From: Spirulina sp. CS-785/01
Lineage (GTDB): Bacteria > Cyanobacteriota > Cyanobacteriia > Cyanobacteriales > Spirulinaceae
DNA: 56,675 nucleotides
Assembly (NCBI RefSeq): GCF_028330525.1
Contig: NZ_JAQMSD010000102.1
Location: 1-56,675 of the forward strand
Direction of reading: 5' to 3'
Of the stretch, positions 47,694 to 56,261 are shown one piece after another; positions within the stretch are counted from its first letter, which is position 1; each line of letters begins with the position of its first letter. The notes beneath the pieces are model-generated. The model saw nothing but the letters and a program-made list of their open reading frames with translations. It had not been told where the DNA came from and did not search any database. The position numbers were made by a program, and so were the translations under genes.

Positions 47694-47813
47694 AACCCTG
47701 TCCAAAATCAACTTTCCCCCTATCTCTATTAATACCCACATCATTCTCATCTCACTAGGGGAGAAACACTGATTTTACAAGGGTTTTAGCCTTTTGCTCG
47801 TTTTATAATGACT

Positions 47814-47863
47814 TTACGACAAATGGCCGATTACACCTGCAAAGCATCGGCCATTTGTCGTAA
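47814..47863. repeat. Perfect 18-bp inverted repeat
   Basis: TTACGACAAATGGCCGAT (47814-47831) is repeated exactly inverted at 47846-47863 around a 14-nt loop TACACCTGCAAAGC. It is followed by TTTTATG on the plus side. It could be a terminator for a short plus-strand RNA, a recombination or mobile-element tip, or a structured RNA. The surrounding gap 47694-48174 shows no convincing gene. Confidence 0.8.
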
Positions 47864-48174
47864 TTTTATGGAATTTTGGGTGAACTGGAAGAAAAAGCAA
47901 GACCGCTTTACGTGAATGTAGGGAGATGGTCTATTAAAAAGAGGAAAAGTTTCTCAATTCTTGAGTATTTTTTCCGTAAATCTATTGAGATAAATCTATG
48001 GAGATGGGGACAGTGGATGCTGTTGAAAAAGAAAGGAAATTGAGATGAGGGGGATTGTTGATACCTCAATTATAAACTAATGAAATTAGCTTTTGCAAGG
48101 TGAATGGAGTTGGCTCTATTTTCGCTCAACGTCCCCCTCTTTCGGCAACGGAGTGTTAGTGTTAGGCTGAATGC

Positions 48175-48960
48175 TTACCTCTGCTGATTGATCACGACGG
48201 GTTGGGAATGACTCAGAATATCATGTAACTCGATGATCGAGCCAATAATAGCGATCGCAGGGGCTTCAAACCCGGTTTCTTCGACTTTTTGCTGAATAGT
48301 CCCCAATGTTCCCATTAACTCCTCCTGTTGAGGACAAGTCCCCCAGCGAATTAAAGCAATGGGGGTTTGTTCGGTTAATCCGCCGACCTGTAATTGGTGA
48401 ATAATATGGGATAGGTTATGAATGCCCATATAGATGACAATGGTTTCGGCCCCTTGGGCAATGGCCGGCCAATTCACTTGGGGGCGATATTTTCCGGCGG
48501 CTTCGTGACCTGTGACAAAAATGACTGAGGAACTATAATGACGATGGGTGAGGGGAATCCCGGCATAGGCGGGGGCGGCAATGCCGGAGGTAATACCGGG
48601 GATCACTTCTACGGGGATGCCTGCTTCGAGGATATCCTGCATTTCTTCTCCCCCTCGACCAAATACGAAGGGATCACCGCCTTTTAAACGGACGACAATG
48701 GCGTGATCTTGGGCTTTTTCGATTAATAAACGGGTGGTTTCTCCCTGTAGCTTAGAATGGCGGCCTCGGCGTTTTCCTGCGTTAATTCGTTCGGCGCGAG
48801 GATTAATCATTGCAAGGATTGCCTCACTCACTAAGGCATCATACACGACTACATCGGCGTGTTCTAACAGGGCTTTGCCTTTTAAGGTCATTAAACCCGG
48901 ATCACCTGGCCCGGCACCGAGAAGATAAACTTTGCCTGTCTGAGTTTCAATGTTATTCAT
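48175..48960 (-). CDS. cobA: Uroporphyrinogen-III C-methyltransferase
   Basis: The 261-residue enzyme uses two SAM to make precorrin-2 from uroporphyrinogen III, the branch to siroheme and cobalamin. Motifs are VYLLGAGPGDPGLMTLKGKALLEHADVVVYDALV, VRLKGGDPFVFGRGGEEM, EVIPGITSGIAAPAYAGIPLTHR and VIYMGIHNL. It lacks the CysG N-terminal dehydrogenase and ferrochelatase domain. Its ATG overlaps the last codons of the upstream chelatase gene by 8 nt, so the pair is translationally coupled. Confidence 0.96.
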   Translation of the reverse strand: MNNIETQTGKVYLLGAGPGDPGLMTLKGKALLEHADVVVYDALVSEAILAMINPRAERINAGKRRGRHSKLQGETTRLLIEKAQDHAIVVRLKGGDPFVFGRGGEEMQDILEAGIPVEVIPGITSGIAAPAYAGIPLTHRHYSSSVIFVTGHEAAGKYRPQVNWPAIAQGAETIVIYMGIHNLSHIIHQLQVGGLTEQTPIALIRWGTCPQQEELMGTLGTIQQKVEETGFEAPAIAIIGSIIELHDILSHSQPVVINQQR

Positions 48961-49675
48961 GCAGCTTGTCTGTAATTAATTGAGCCAGTTGGGGGGTTGC
49001 CCCAAGGGGTTCACCTAAATTTAATTTAGCATCTGCAAATTTTACCCTTAATTCGGCGACTTGTTGGGCGATCGCATCGGTTAGCCCCCCTGTAAATAAA
49101 AAATAAGGCTGAATGGCAATGTCGGTCTGTCCATTGGTAACACAATGCTCAATTTGGCTGCTTAAATGGGGGGGGACTGCCCAATAGGCCGGTCTGGCGT
49201 TTAATTGTGCGGCTAAGGCTGCGATCGCGCAATTTGCCCCTTCTCGACGACTCCCGTGGGAAAGCAAAATACGCTGACTGTGGCTATTCTGTGGCACGTC
49301 CTGAAATTCTTGGGCCAATAAGTCCACCATTTGCGGTTGTTTCCCCAAATAGTCCAATAATTCCAACTGGGGGGATGATCCCAACTGTTGTCGCGCTTGG
49401 GCTATTTCTGCGGGGATATCCTCTTTCACATGAACCCCCGGCAGTAAAAATAGGGGTAAAATACGAATGGTCTCAACTCCTGTCCCTTGGACTTGTTGAG
49501 CAAACTGCACCAGGGCTTCATGGAGGGGATAGGGAGATAATTCTAAGGGGGCTACTCCCACAAGAGAAGGGGAAAGTCCTAATGCTTGGGTGACGAGATA
49601 GGCGAGATGGTGACTGGCGGTTTGAGAACGGCGATCGCGGCTTCCATGCCAAACGAGAAAGTAGGCAAACTCCAT
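48953..49675 (-). CDS. CbiX/SirB-type sirohydrochlorin chelatase
   Basis: The 240-residue chelatase inserts Fe2+ (or Co2+) into sirohydrochlorin. The N-terminal half starts YFLVWHGSRDRRS, and the second half carries RILLSHGSRREGA; each repeat has the catalytic His of the class II chelatase fold. PLFLLPGVHVKEDIPAEI is also typical. Adjacent cobA confirms a siroheme or corrin role. A tnpB relic lies about 40 bp before its ATG, so its promoter may be affected by that insertion. Confidence 0.92.
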   Translation of the reverse strand: MEFAYFLVWHGSRDRRSQTASHHLAYLVTQALGLSPSLVGVAPLELSPYPLHEALVQFAQQVQGTGVETIRILPLFLLPGVHVKEDIPAEIAQARQQLGSSPQLELLDYLGKQPQMVDLLAQEFQDVPQNSHSQRILLSHGSRREGANCAIAALAAQLNARPAYWAVPPHLSSQIEHCVTNGQTDIAIQPYFLFTGGLTDAIAQQVAELRVKFADAKLNLGEPLGATPQLAQLITDKLHE

Positions 49676-49711
49676 ACTTGACTATCAATTCCTATTTTTA
49701 GGCGGTGCTTG

Positions 49712-49898
49712 TAGCATTGACACTCCACCGAATTTAATTCGGTGGATTCTTCGTTCATCCAATCCCCTTAAAGCATTGACTCTCATCAATACTCGCATAG
49801 GGTGAGTTGTCCCGAAGCGTTTATCCAATATTTTTGGAACGTTCCTGTATGCCCTACAGTACGGAGTACCTTTTTGAGTATGTTGATGGCAGCGTTTG
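49712..49898 (-). pseudogene. Second tnpB C-terminal relic with right-end hairpin
   Basis: One minus-strand frame reads TNAAINILKKVLRTVGHTGT, then FQKYWINASGQLTLCEY, two stops, ESML, a stop, and GDWMNEESTELNSVECQ. This is the tail of a cyanobacterial TnpB (NAAINIL...STVGHTGT...NQES type). Three stops interrupt it, and everything upstream of the last catalytic Asp is gone. A hairpin CCACCGAATT/AATTCGGTGG (49725-49745) followed on the minus strand by AGTGTCAA is the right end. It is from a different TnpB subgroup than the relic at 5523. Confidence 0.82.
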
Positions 49899-49966
49899 TC
49901 AATTATCAATTGTTCACTTGACAGTGAAGTCTGGTCAATTATCAACTGTCAATTATCAACTGTCAA

Positions 49967-50179
49967 CTAAACCTGTTGCCCTGCAATATCCCGAATGAGG
50001 GAGGTTTTAGACCGGATATAGTGACTTAATACTTCCGTTTCGTGGTTTTCTAGCGATCGCTGTTTTCCTATCTGCGCAATCAGCCAATCCACTAAACTAG
50101 AATCATCTAGGGCGAGAATTACTTGAGCTTGGGCATTTTCCACTAATGACCAAAGGTGGCGTAAGAGAATCGGTGTCAT
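49967..50179 (-). CDS. Small conserved-looking protein
   Basis: A 70-residue protein starting MTPILLRHLWSLVENAQAQV at the ATG 50179; an upstream in-frame TTG at 50206 is less likely. It is predicted helical, with LALDDSSLVDWLIAQI in the middle and no signal or metal motif. The layout (LRxLWSLVExxQA, LxLDDxSLVxWLL) looks like a short family found in cyanobacteria, of unknown function. It stands alone. Confidence 0.7.
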   Translation of the reverse strand: MTPILLRHLWSLVENAQAQVILALDDSSLVDWLIAQIGKQRSLENHETEVLSHYIRSKTSLIRDIAGQQV

Positions 50180-50379
50180 AGTTAGGTCGTTTTGAACATT
50201 CGACAACAGATAAAAGGTTCGTGTCAGAATAAGTACAAAGCTCTATCTCATCATTGAGTGCTTGGCCTTAATCTTAACAATAATTTCATAATTGCCCTTA
50301 TTTTATTACAATATCTGATTTAACCGAACTAGACCTCGATCATTGCTACGCTTGATACAAAATGTTAGATTGCTTAATC

Positions 50380-51303
50380 TTAACTCTCACGGAAGGGAGG
50401 ATGATGGGAGTGCCAATGGTAGGCAATATCAAGACGACGGGGAAGCCAGACCTTTTCTCGTTGCTGTACATAGTCGAGAAAGCGGGCTAAAGCGGCAGTT
50501 CGTCCAGGTCTTCCGGCGAGACGGCAATGTAACCCCACACTCATCATTTTAGGGTGAGTCGCGCCTTCAGCGTACAACACATCAAAAGCATCGCGGAGAT
50601 AGGTAAAAAACTGTTCTCCTGAATTAAACCCCTGATAAGTAGCGAATCTCATATCATTATTGTCTAGGGTGTAGGGGATAACCAAGTGGGGTTCACCGTA
50701 ATCATACACCCAGTAGGGGAGGTCATCGGCATAACTATCGGCATCATAGAGAAACCCCCCCGCTTCCACCACTAACCGCCGAGTGTTGGGACTATTGCGG
50801 CCTGTGTACCAACCGAGGGGACGGTTTCCGGTGATTTCGGTATGACGCGCGATCGCAATTTGAATATGCTCTCGTTCCACCGACTCCGGAATATCTTGAT
50901 AGTCAATCCACCGATACCCGTGGGAGGCAATCTCCCAGTCCGCCTCTTTCATCGCCGCAACCGCCTCTGGATTGCGTTCTAACGCCATTGTCACCCCATA
51001 AACCGTCACCGGAATCTCACGGGAGGTAAACTGCCGATAAAGCCGCCAAAACCCGGCTCTTGCCCCATACTCATACATAGATTCCATATTCATATTCCGC
51101 ACCCCCGGCAAAGGTTGGGCCCCAATGGTTTCCGATAAAAAGGCTTCTGAAGCGGTATCCCCATGTAAAATACAATTCTCACCCCCCTCCTCATAATTAA
51201 TCACAAACTGCACCGCAATCCGAGCCTCATGGGGCCACCGAGGATGGGGAGAAGTACGGCCATAACCAATTAAATCTCTAGGATAGGGACGACTCATAAG
51301 CAT
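50380..51303 (-). CDS. PuuE-like polysaccharide deacetylase
   Basis: The 307-residue NodB-fold protein is of the PuuE type (allantoinase/urate catabolism). It starts YPRDLIGYGRTSPHPRWPHEARIAVQFVINYEEGGE and contains VRNMNMESMYEYGARAGFWRLYRQF, EIASHGYRWIDYQD, GWYTGRNSPNTRRLV and SVGLHCRLAGRPGR. These fit the metal-independent allantoinase PuuE, which opens allantoin to allantoate. No other purine-catabolism gene is adjacent, so a different amide substrate is possible. ATG 51303 and a second Met two codons on are both possible starts. Confidence 0.9.
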   Translation of the reverse strand: MLMSRPYPRDLIGYGRTSPHPRWPHEARIAVQFVINYEEGGENCILHGDTASEAFLSETIGAQPLPGVRNMNMESMYEYGARAGFWRLYRQFTSREIPVTVYGVTMALERNPEAVAAMKEADWEIASHGYRWIDYQDIPESVEREHIQIAIARHTEITGNRPLGWYTGRNSPNTRRLVVEAGGFLYDADSYADDLPYWVYDYGEPHLVIPYTLDNNDMRFATYQGFNSGEQFFTYLRDAFDVLYAEGATHPKMMSVGLHCRLAGRPGRTAALARFLDYVQQREKVWLPRRLDIAYHWHSHHPPFRES

Positions 51304-51359
51304 TAACTGGGTTAAAAAATTCCTAGTAAACCCTTGACACTCTACCGTAGATTCTACCG

Positions 51360-51458
51360 TAGGTTGGGTGAAGCGTAGCGTAACCCAACCCCCCCAAAGT
51401 GGAGAATATTAGGTTTCACTCCATTACACCCAACCGACACAGCAATATTGGCTCAGTT
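51360..51458. repeat. Inverted repeat B, copy 2
   Basis: This copy shares AGGTTGGGTGAAGCG, AGCGTAACCCAAC and CACCCAACC with the copy at 34740, including the right-hand flank AATATTG and TCAGTT. It reaches into the last codon of the flotillin gene (stop at 51453-51455). Confidence 0.7.
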
Positions 51459-53564
51459 TTCCGGGGGAGACTCCTGAGTTTGAATATCCACATTCATCGG
51501 AGACGCAACAGTCCCTTGGGGGTCCGAACTTCCCTCCGATGCAGGAGAATTAGTCATCGTCGGACTAGGTTTCGGTGTTGCAGTCATCTCCGTAGCCCCT
51601 CCCCCATTCTGAGCAGTTCCCCCATTATTCAGCAGATTTTTCAACAACGCCAATAACTCATTTAACTTGCCATCCTCCAACAAACTATTAATCAACGATA
51701 ACCCCGAAGTCGATAACAGCAACTTATTCACATCCCCCATACCATTGGACCCATTACCATTACTCCCGGCCCCCGGAAACGCATAAATGCGGGCATCTCC
51801 CAACACCCCAGGCTGAGGAGCGAGAGATTTGACGATTTCCGGCAGATTTTCGGCAACTTGGGGGAATAGACTTTTGATCACCTCTGCCGTCCGGTTTGCG
51901 TCGCTGAGGGCGTTTTCTGCGTCATTGAGAGCGCGTTTCCCTTCCGCTTCTGCAATGGCTTGAAAGCGGTTGGCTTCGGCTAAGGTGCGAATAGACTCTG
52001 CTTCTAGTTCGGCGGCCTGACGGGCAATTTCCGCTTGGCGACGACGACGGAAGACATCAATTTCAACGACATTTTGGTCGGCAATTTGTTTCTGTTGTGC
52101 CTTTTGTTCTGCGTCAATAATAGACAAACGACGGCTTCGTTCCGCTTCTTCCACCGCTTTGGCTGTGTTCACCGCTTCTTCCGCTTGGGCGTTTTCTGCA
52201 TCGGCAGCAAAGCGTTCTTTTTCTTTATTAGCAATAGCAATAGCCGCCTCTTGTTGAGCCACTTTCGACTCTTGTTCTGCGGCTGCCACTTCAATGCGGG
52301 CCCGCAAGCGAGAGGCATCCACCGTTTGTTGTCGGGTAATTTCTGCCACCTCTGCTTCTTGTTGTTGGGTGGTTTGAGCAACTTTGAATTTCTTGTTCTG
52401 TTCCTCTAGGGTAATATTGGCCTCAATTTGACTATTTTGGATGGCCAATTGTTGTTGAATGTTTTCTTCTTCAATGGCTTGATTTTGCAGGATTTTATTC
52501 CGTTCAATTTTCGCCGCTTCTTTATCTTTTGCTTCCTGAGTTTCCCGTTCTCGTTGCGCTTTCAGGGACTCAATTTCTTGTTGTTGGGTTAAGCGCAGGG
52601 ACTCAATTTCTTGTTGTTGCTTAATGTTGGCTTCTTCTTGCTGTTTGGAAATGGTTAGAGATTTCTTTTCAGCATTTAATTCTTGTTGCTCTATGGCCAC
52701 TTTTGTGCTTAATTCAACTTCTCGCTTTTGTTGAATGGCACTTTGGATAGTTTCGGTTCGGAGACGTACCCCTTGAGCATCAAAGAAGTTATTTTCATCA
52801 TAAGTATCGCTTTCTTCAATTTCTGAAATAGCGATATTATTCAGAGTTAAACCAACTTTCTTTAAGTCTTGTTGAATTAAGTTGAGAACTTCATCCGCAA
52901 ACCCTAGTTTATCTGAGTCAATTTCGGCTAATTTTTTCCGTTTAGCGGCAGCACGGATGGCATCATCTGCCCGTTTTTCTAACGCATTAGTAATTTCTTC
53001 TGGAGACACTCGACCTTTTGTAGAGAGTCTCGCTGCTGCAATGCTCACATCTTCTTCATCTGCATTAATACAGACATAAAATGTGACTCGCATATCGGCA
53101 CGTAAATAGTCTTGAGTCCGTACCGCTAATTGACCTGTCCGTTCCACATCAATGGAGATTTCTCGTAAGGGGACACGGGTGAGTTCATGAAACCCTGGGA
53201 GGACAACACAACCGCCATTAATAATGACTTTTTTCCGCTTCTGAAATAACCCCCCAGTCCGCACAAAGGCTTCATTATTGGGGGTAATATTATAGAACAG
53301 TTTATAGACCCATAAACTTAATAGTAATAGGAAGATAATAAAAATGAAGCCACCAACCGCGACAACTGCTCCACTAATTAATCCCGTGGGGACAACAGGA
53401 GCTTGCGGTCTGGCGGTTTCTGGGCGACTTTGAGCCGTTAAAACGGGTTTTGCGTCTGGTCTTGCTGACTGTTTTACAGAGTATTCAATGGGGACATCAT
53501 GGGGGGTTAATTCGTCGAATGGGGCGGTGGGTAGGGTTTGTAGAAAGTGAAACCAAAATTTCAT
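51453..53564 (-). CDS. Flotillin-family protein
   Basis: 703 residues. A membrane segment (about 60-90, GAVVAVGGFIFIIFLLLLSLWVYKLFY) is followed by the SPFH domain, with VIINGGCVVLPGFHELTRVPLREISIDVERTGQLAVRTQDYLRADMRVTFYV. A very long charged coiled coil (about 270-580) is rich in QQQE and EA repeats. The C-terminus is low-complexity (Asn/Gly, then Pro/Ser/Thr). Flotillins scaffold membrane microdomains. It follows the NfeD/YqiJ-like gene by 19 nt, the usual flotillin pairing. The extreme C-terminus is bordered by repeat B. Confidence 0.95.
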   Translation of the reverse strand: MKFWFHFLQTLPTAPFDELTPHDVPIEYSVKQSARPDAKPVLTAQSRPETARPQAPVVPTGLISGAVVAVGGFIFIIFLLLLSLWVYKLFYNITPNNEAFVRTGGLFQKRKKVIINGGCVVLPGFHELTRVPLREISIDVERTGQLAVRTQDYLRADMRVTFYVCINADEEDVSIAAARLSTKGRVSPEEITNALEKRADDAIRAAAKRKKLAEIDSDKLGFADEVLNLIQQDLKKVGLTLNNIAISEIEESDTYDENNFFDAQGVRLRTETIQSAIQQKREVELSTKVAIEQQELNAEKKSLTISKQQEEANIKQQQEIESLRLTQQQEIESLKAQRERETQEAKDKEAAKIERNKILQNQAIEEENIQQQLAIQNSQIEANITLEEQNKKFKVAQTTQQQEAEVAEITRQQTVDASRLRARIEVAAAEQESKVAQQEAAIAIANKEKERFAADAENAQAEEAVNTAKAVEEAERSRRLSIIDAEQKAQQKQIADQNVVEIDVFRRRRQAEIARQAAELEAESIRTLAEANRFQAIAEAEGKRALNDAENALSDANRTAEVIKSLFPQVAENLPEIVKSLAPQPGVLGDARIYAFPGAGSNGNGSNGMGDVNKLLLSTSGLSLINSLLEDGKLNELLALLKNLLNNGGTAQNGGGATEMTATPKPSPTMTNSPASEGSSDPQGTVASPMNVDIQTQESPPEN

Positions 53565-53583
53565 GGGAATGCTCCTTGAATAA

Positions 53584-54312
53584 TTAAGAATGTTTATGGG
53601 AATCGCGGCTTGTTTTTAGGTTGGATAACCAGCGATCCTCATCTGAAGAATCTTTTGCAATCACAAGGTAACTCTGTGGCCGACGGTCAATAACAATCAC
53701 TTTCTGGCCACGAGTGAGGGAAGTATTCGACCAGTCGGGACGGGTGGCCCCAATGGAGACTAAATTATGATTGGGATCAGAAACATCGACTTGGCCAATT
53801 GTTCCTTGGGTGATCAGTGGGACATTTTTTGAGGAGACTGTTCCCAAACAACCGATCAAGCGATCGCCGCTTGCATCTTCACCAAAAGTAACAAACATTT
53901 GACCAACAGGCCGAGAAATTAACCCCCCTAAGTAGAAACTCACAACAAAAGACCCAACCAGAATCACTCCCCCAAATCCTAACAGTGCAGTAGGAATAAT
54001 TCCAAATAATTCCCCGACGATAATATTAATTACCCATCCCGTTAATCCCCAGAGACTCATATTGGTGGCCAACAACACAATTAAGGGGACTTTCCCAATA
54101 CCAAACCATCCTAAAAGATGGGCCATCCCGAAGGAACTACTACTATCAACTTCGGTATCTGCATCGGTTTGCCAAAACCCGTCTCCGGTATTCTCATCCA
54201 TATCTAGATCAAAGTCATCATCACCTCCTCCTGACGCAATGACCACTAGGAACAGCAAAATGCCAATTCCTAGAATAATCCAGTAGGGTAAATTAACAAG
54301 ATTTGTCAACAT
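53584..54312 (-). CDS. YqiJ/NfeD-like membrane partner of flotillin
   Basis: The 242-residue protein has three or four membrane helices (about 8-27, 74-98, 105-130) separated by an acidic Asp-rich loop (GGGDDDFDLDMDENTGD), then a C-terminal OB-fold (about 155-230, GCLGTVSSKNVPLITQGTIGQVDV... GQKVIVIDRRPQSYLVI). This is the arrangement of NfeD/YqiJ proteins, which bind flotillin partners at the membrane. It is the first gene of the two-gene operon with flotillin. Confidence 0.88.
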   Translation of the reverse strand: MLTNLVNLPYWIILGIGILLFLVVIASGGGDDDFDLDMDENTGDGFWQTDADTEVDSSSSFGMAHLLGWFGIGKVPLIVLLATNMSLWGLTGWVINIIVGELFGIIPTALLGFGGVILVGSFVVSFYLGGLISRPVGQMFVTFGEDASGDRLIGCLGTVSSKNVPLITQGTIGQVDVSDPNHNLVSIGATRPDWSNTSLTRGQKVIVIDRRPQSYLVIAKDSSDEDRWLSNLKTSRDSHKHS

Positions 54313-54495
54313 ATTAGGTATTTTGTAGAAAAACGCAGGTCATCCCCTCTGTTTTCACTTTTAGCTTAGTCGTCTCTAGGGAAACTGTCAGTCAATTAAA
54401 AAGTTTTGTAAATATTTTGGTAGTTTGTTCTTAGTTCTTGGTTCTTAGTTTCCATCTTCCGATACTCCCAACCCTTCCCATCTTCTTACTCTTTC

Positions 54496-54524
54496 CTTTG
54501 TGTCCTTTGTGTCTTTGTGGTTCA
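54496..54524. repeat. Interspersed repeat D, copy 4
   Basis: A copy of the CTTTGTGTCCTTTGTGTC / TTTGTGGTTCAA repeat in the gap between the YqiJ-like and MMADHC-like genes. Further copies are at 21683, 30305 and 44133. Confidence 0.75.
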
Positions 54525-54543
54525 ATAGTCCACTCCCAACCAC

Positions 54544-54972
54544 TCACCCTTCCTCAACCGGAAGGGATGTGACTATAATTCCAGGATAGACGGCAGTTCC
54601 CCACTGGGGATGGATAATGGCACGACAATTACCCGCAATGGTAGAATACCCTAGTATGGTTTGAACTGTGGCGACATCATCATGGGTTAGACTCCCTGGA
54701 CTCGAAAACCTAGGATATCCTGTTTTCGGATCAAAGAAATCAGCTTCTCCTCCCTGGTCTTTTATCTGTTGTACTAATTTTAAGGCCAACTCGATAAAAC
54801 AAGATCGAAGTCGCTGTTTTTCTTGTTCACTCTCAGGGGTGGAGGGGAGTAAGTCACAGTTGGCCTGTTGTAGAGTGATTATAACCCACACCTCCTCGGC
54901 AGACCAGTCCGGTAAGAGTAAGGGAAGATTGGCCTTGAGAAAGGGGGTGGGGGGATAACACAGTATTTCCAT
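54544..54972 (-). CDS. MMADHC-like protein
   Basis: About 142 residues from MEILCYPPTPF. The core FDPKTGYPRFSSPGSLTHDD, VATVQTILGYST, GNCRAIIHPQWGTAVYPG resembles the C-terminal domain of MMADHC, the human cobalamin-trafficking protein of the cblD class. Cyanobacteria carry short homologues, and a role in cobalamin handling is possible but not shown. A direct duplication of ACAGTATTTCCATAA (54960-54989) creates a second in-frame ATG at 54987, giving five extra residues. Confidence 0.75.
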   Translation of the reverse strand: MEILCYPPTPFLKANLPLLLPDWSAEEVWVIITLQQANCDLLPSTPESEQEKQRLRSCFIELALKLVQQIKDQGGEADFFDPKTGYPRFSSPGSLTHDDVATVQTILGYSTIAGNCRAIIHPQWGTAVYPGIIVTSLPVEEG

Positions 54973-54983
54973 AAACAGTATTT

Positions 54984-55018
54984 CCATAAAAAGAAAGAAA
55001 CAGCCTTGACTGTTTCTT
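54984..55018 (-). terminator. Terminator downstream of tRNA-Leu
   Basis: On the minus strand the stem AAGAAACAG/CTGTTTCTT (55018-55010 with 55003-54995) is followed by TCTTTTTAT. It fits an intrinsic terminator for the tRNA-Leu transcript. Confidence 0.75.
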
Positions 55019-55040
55019 GATTATGTGATAGAATTTACTG

Positions 55041-55074
55041 TTTAAAAATGCGGAGTCGTATTTAAAAATGCGGA
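55041..55074. repeat. 14-bp direct repeat at the tRNA-Leu 3' end
   Basis: TTTAAAAATGCGGA occurs at 55041-55054 and again at 55061-55074, where the second copy includes the tRNA acceptor end. Duplicated tRNA 3' ends are typical of integration or excision scars, although 14 bp with a 6-bp spacer could also be slippage. Confidence 0.6.
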
Positions 55075-55150
55075 TGGCGAGACTCGAACTCGCACAGCGA
55101 AAGCCACACGCCCCTCAAGCGTGCGTGTCTACCAATTCCACCACATCCGC
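55069..55150 (-). tRNA. tRNA-Leu (anticodon GAG)
   Basis: A class II tRNA: acceptor GCGGATG/CATCCGC, anticodon loop TTGAGGG giving GAG, a long variable arm and T arm GCGAG-TTCGAGT-CTCGC. CCA is not encoded. The last acceptor bases with their flank (TTTAAAAATGCGGA) are duplicated 20 bp downstream of the tRNA. Confidence 0.95.
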
Positions 55151-55352
55151 TTATTGGCTGACAGATATTAAAGATAACACAAGGTTTTCTGATTGTGCAA
55201 GGGGGATTTTAATTTGCTTAGAGGGAGATGCGATCGCGCCTCTCTCCCCATGATAGGATCATCCTATAAGGATATCCTGAAACCCGCTTATTCATGGGAA
55301 GATGGGGGGATTCACCCTAACCTGCATAAAAGGGGTTCTCGTTTTTTCAGGG

Positions 55353-55505
55353 TCATAAGTGTTCCATTGCTTGCACAATTTTCATGGTTTCCACAGAAAC
55401 GGTACAAACTCGCGTTAAGAGGTCGATGACTTGTTCTTTATAATCAATAAACTGATAGGTGTTGAATTTTTCCCGAATAGTGGGTTTGGAAAAGGTTTTC
55501 TTTAG
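55353..55505 (-). pseudogene. C-terminal remnant of an unidentified gene
   Basis: A 50-codon frame on the minus strand, opened by a stop rather than a start, reads LKKTFSKPTIREKFNTYQFI, then DYKEQVIDLLTRVCTVSVET and MKIVQAMEHL. Codon use looks like coding DNA, and the end of a helical domain is plausible. I do not recognise the family. The upstream boundary coincides with a piece of repeat B (ACTTCACCCAACCTAC, 55516-55531), which suggests truncation by rearrangement. The rest of the gap from 55151 shows no gene. Confidence 0.45.
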
Positions 55506-55528
55506 TTACAAGTCCCACTTCACCCAAC

Positions 55529-56011
55529 CTACGTCCCACTGTGCTGAAATAAAGCAGTGACTAGAGGAAACCAGATCATTCCTACCCAAGAGACAGTGAC
55601 TAACATTAAGAAAACTTGACGAACCGGAAAAGCCTTTAAAAGTTCTTCGCCCGTTTTGGAGAGAGTAAATATAGCAAGTAAGCTAATCAAAACACTCCAA
55701 ATGCTGGAAACAATGATAGTGGAAAAAACCATGGGGATAAATGCCGAAACCAGCAACATACAAGCAGAAAACACCAGAATCACTCGCATCATGGCTTGAG
55801 AAAATCCAAAAGCAATAAAGGGTCTAATCCATGTTCGCAGACGAGTGGGATAAGAAATCGCTCCCCAACAAGGTAATACTGCTCCTCCCAAAGCAACTAT
55901 ATAAACACTTCCAGACAAACCATAAAGTAAAGCTCCCAAGAAGCTAAACAGAATAAACACACTAATCAGCCAAATCGCATAAACTAGGGTTTGAGGTTGT
56001 TGTGAACTCAT
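55529..56011 (-). CDS. Multi-pass membrane protein, unknown
   Basis: A 160-residue, strongly hydrophobic protein with four to five predicted helices: about 10-34 (YAIWLISVFILFSFLGALLYG), 36-52, 68-110 (two helices around residue 88) and 115-155. The only notable soluble segment is the loop SKTGEELLKAFP. No family is recognised. It stands alone between the gene remnant and the divergent RND adaptor. Confidence 0.75.
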   Translation of the reverse strand: MSSQQPQTLVYAIWLISVFILFSFLGALLYGLSGSVYIVALGGAVLPCWGAISYPTRLRTWIRPFIAFGFSQAMMRVILVFSACMLLVSAFIPMVFSTIIVSSIWSVLISLLAIFTLSKTGEELLKAFPVRQVFLMLVTVSWVGMIWFPLVTALFQHSGT

Positions 56012-56199
56012 AGGCTTTCCCCATAACGGTTAAATTGTGATGACTAGCAAGGGTTTTTTTGGGTTTCGCTCTCGCTTCATCCCATCTACGACTCATGACC
56101 CATGTTGTACGCTGAATGAATCCATTTTAAGGGATTTTTTGTATGAGGCAGGTATTTTCAACCCTCCTTCAGGAGTCCGCATTTTAAGCTAGGATAGGC

Positions 56200-56261
56200 G
56201 AGAAACGCGATCCCGTGAGCAAAGCCGGGACGCTCTGGTGTATAGTACGGCAAAGGTGATC
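56200..56261 (+). promoter_or_regulatory. Structured 5' leader of the RND adaptor gene
   Basis: GCGATCCCG and CGGGACGC (about 56208-56232, one bulged A) form a stem around TGAGCAAAGC directly upstream of the adaptor's ribosome site (AAAGG, 56253-56257). It could be a cis-regulatory RNA, but I cannot match it to a known riboswitch class. Confidence 0.3.
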
